Below are positions 5,974 to 6,397 of a stretch of 6,397 nt of DNA, in pieces. The position numbers were made by a program, and so were the translations under genes. The notes beneath the pieces were generated by a model. That model searched no databases and was not told where the DNA came from. It saw nothing but the letters and a program-made list of their open reading frames with translations. This DNA comes from Candidatus Nanopelagicales bacterium (GTDB taxonomy: Bacteria; Actinomycetota; Actinomycetes; S36-B12; UBA5976): contig JAURLB010000101.1 of assembly GCA_030831445.1 (NCBI GenBank), positions 1-6,397 on the forward strand, read 5' to 3'. Position 1 is the stretch's first letter. Each line of letters starts with the position of its first letter.

Positions 5974-6397
5974 ATGGCTGTCAAGACCACGAGTATCGGA
6001 CTCAGTTTTGATTCCGCTGAAACCTATTTGGTTGGGCGTGAAAAGATTCGTGAGTTCGCTACTGCAGTGGGCGAACAATCAGCATTATGTCATTCGCTGG
6101 CAAGTGCGAGAGCACATGGTTATGACGACCTTGTTGCGCCTCTAACTTTTCCTATTGTGATCACACTCGAACTCATGAGTCACGTAACGAGTAGTGAACA
6201 AGTCGGGATTGACTGGACTCGGGTAGTGCATGGCGAACAACGCTTTGTTTACAAGCGACCAGTGATTGCAGGCGATGAACTTCGTGTGACAACTGTCATC
6301 GAAGATGTCAAAGCCCTCGGAGCCCATCACGCCATTGTCTTGCGTGGCGATTTGTATGATGCTGCGAACCTGTTGGTCTGCTCTGTGTGGACGAATC
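5974..6397 (+). CDS. MaoC-like (R)-hydroxyacyl dehydratase subunit, HadA/UPF0336 family, 3' end missing
   Basis: Subunit of a (3R)-hydroxyacyl-ACP/CoA dehydratase acting in fatty-acid chain elongation. The frame is open for 141 codons to the right edge; relatives have about 150 residues, so only the tail is lost. Family marks: YLVGREKIREFA (18-29), GYDDLVAPLTFP (49-60), HGEQRFVYKRPVIAGDEL (86-103). The hydratase motif with catalytic Asp and His is not kept: where those residues would fall (about 34-39) the protein reads EQSALC. This matches mycobacterial HadA/HadC, which bind substrate while a partner (HadB) supplies catalysis. A HadB-like MaoC gene is therefore expected just to the right. 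Position after rpmG is the conserved actinobacterial one. The ATG lacks a ribosome-binding site but follows a -10-like hexamer by 6 nt. Outside mycolic-acid producers the pathway is presumably ordinary fatty-acid synthesis. Confidence 0.88.
   Translation, partial: MAVKTTSIGLSFDSAETYLVGREKIREFATAVGEQSALCHSLASARAHGYDDLVAPLTFPIVITLELMSHVTSSEQVGIDWTRVVHGEQRFVYKRPVIAGDELRVTTVIEDVKALGAHHAIVLRGDLYDAANLLVCSVWTN

Noticed and set aside
1..6397. CRISPR array, insertion sequence, toxin-antitoxin, phage or other accessory system
   Set aside because: No regularly spaced repeats, terminal inverted repeats, transposase or integrase motifs were seen on either strand. The tRNA genes carry no visible duplicated 3' end that would suggest an attachment site.

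Overview
The window looks like chromosomal DNA from an actinobacterium with unusually low GC for that phylum (mid-40s percent by eye, not computed). Three things point there. The block tRNA-Thr, tRNA-Met, rpmG, HadA-like dehydratase is a well-known actinobacterial gene order. The L33 protein is of the actinobacterial zinc-binding type. A 19-bp DtxR/IdeR-type iron operator stands before an iron-transporter gene. A streamlined, low-GC lineage such as freshwater Actinobacteria would fit, but the sequence does not settle the genus.

Layout. On the left, on the minus strand, is a ferric-iron ABC importer: the substrate-binding lipoprotein (fbpA-like) followed by the start of the permease (fbpB-like), which runs off the left edge. 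Its upstream region holds the iron operator and is shared with a divergent plus-strand pair: a class I SAM-dependent methyltransferase and, overlapping it by 4 bp, a secreted alpha/beta-hydrolase lipoprotein of the S33/tripeptidyl-aminopeptidase type. That hydrolase ends tail-to-tail, with a 9-bp overlap, against a minus-strand two-gene unit: a small P-loop kinase-like protein and a short-chain dehydrogenase. Seventy-two bases separate this unit from the plus-strand housekeeping block: tRNA-Thr(GGU), a spacer hairpin, elongator tRNA-Met(CAU), rpmG, and a MaoC/HadA-like dehydratase cut by the right edge.

How the genes work together. The iron importer is a clear functional unit with its own iron-responsive control. 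The tRNA-rpmG block is translation machinery, followed by a fatty-acid dehydratase subunit. The methyltransferase/hydrolase and kinase/dehydrogenase pairs are probably co-expressed, but their substrates cannot be read from sequence.

No new multi-gene defence, mobile or CRISPR system is visible. The most interesting signal is a translation/transcription pattern. The genes preceded by clear Shine-Dalgarno sequences lack a promoter hexamer at the start. Four other genes, three without a Shine-Dalgarno sequence and one where it is ambiguous, have a TANNNT -10 hexamer exactly 6 nt before the start codon, which predicts leaderless mRNAs. No gene-free stretch exceeds 300 bases.
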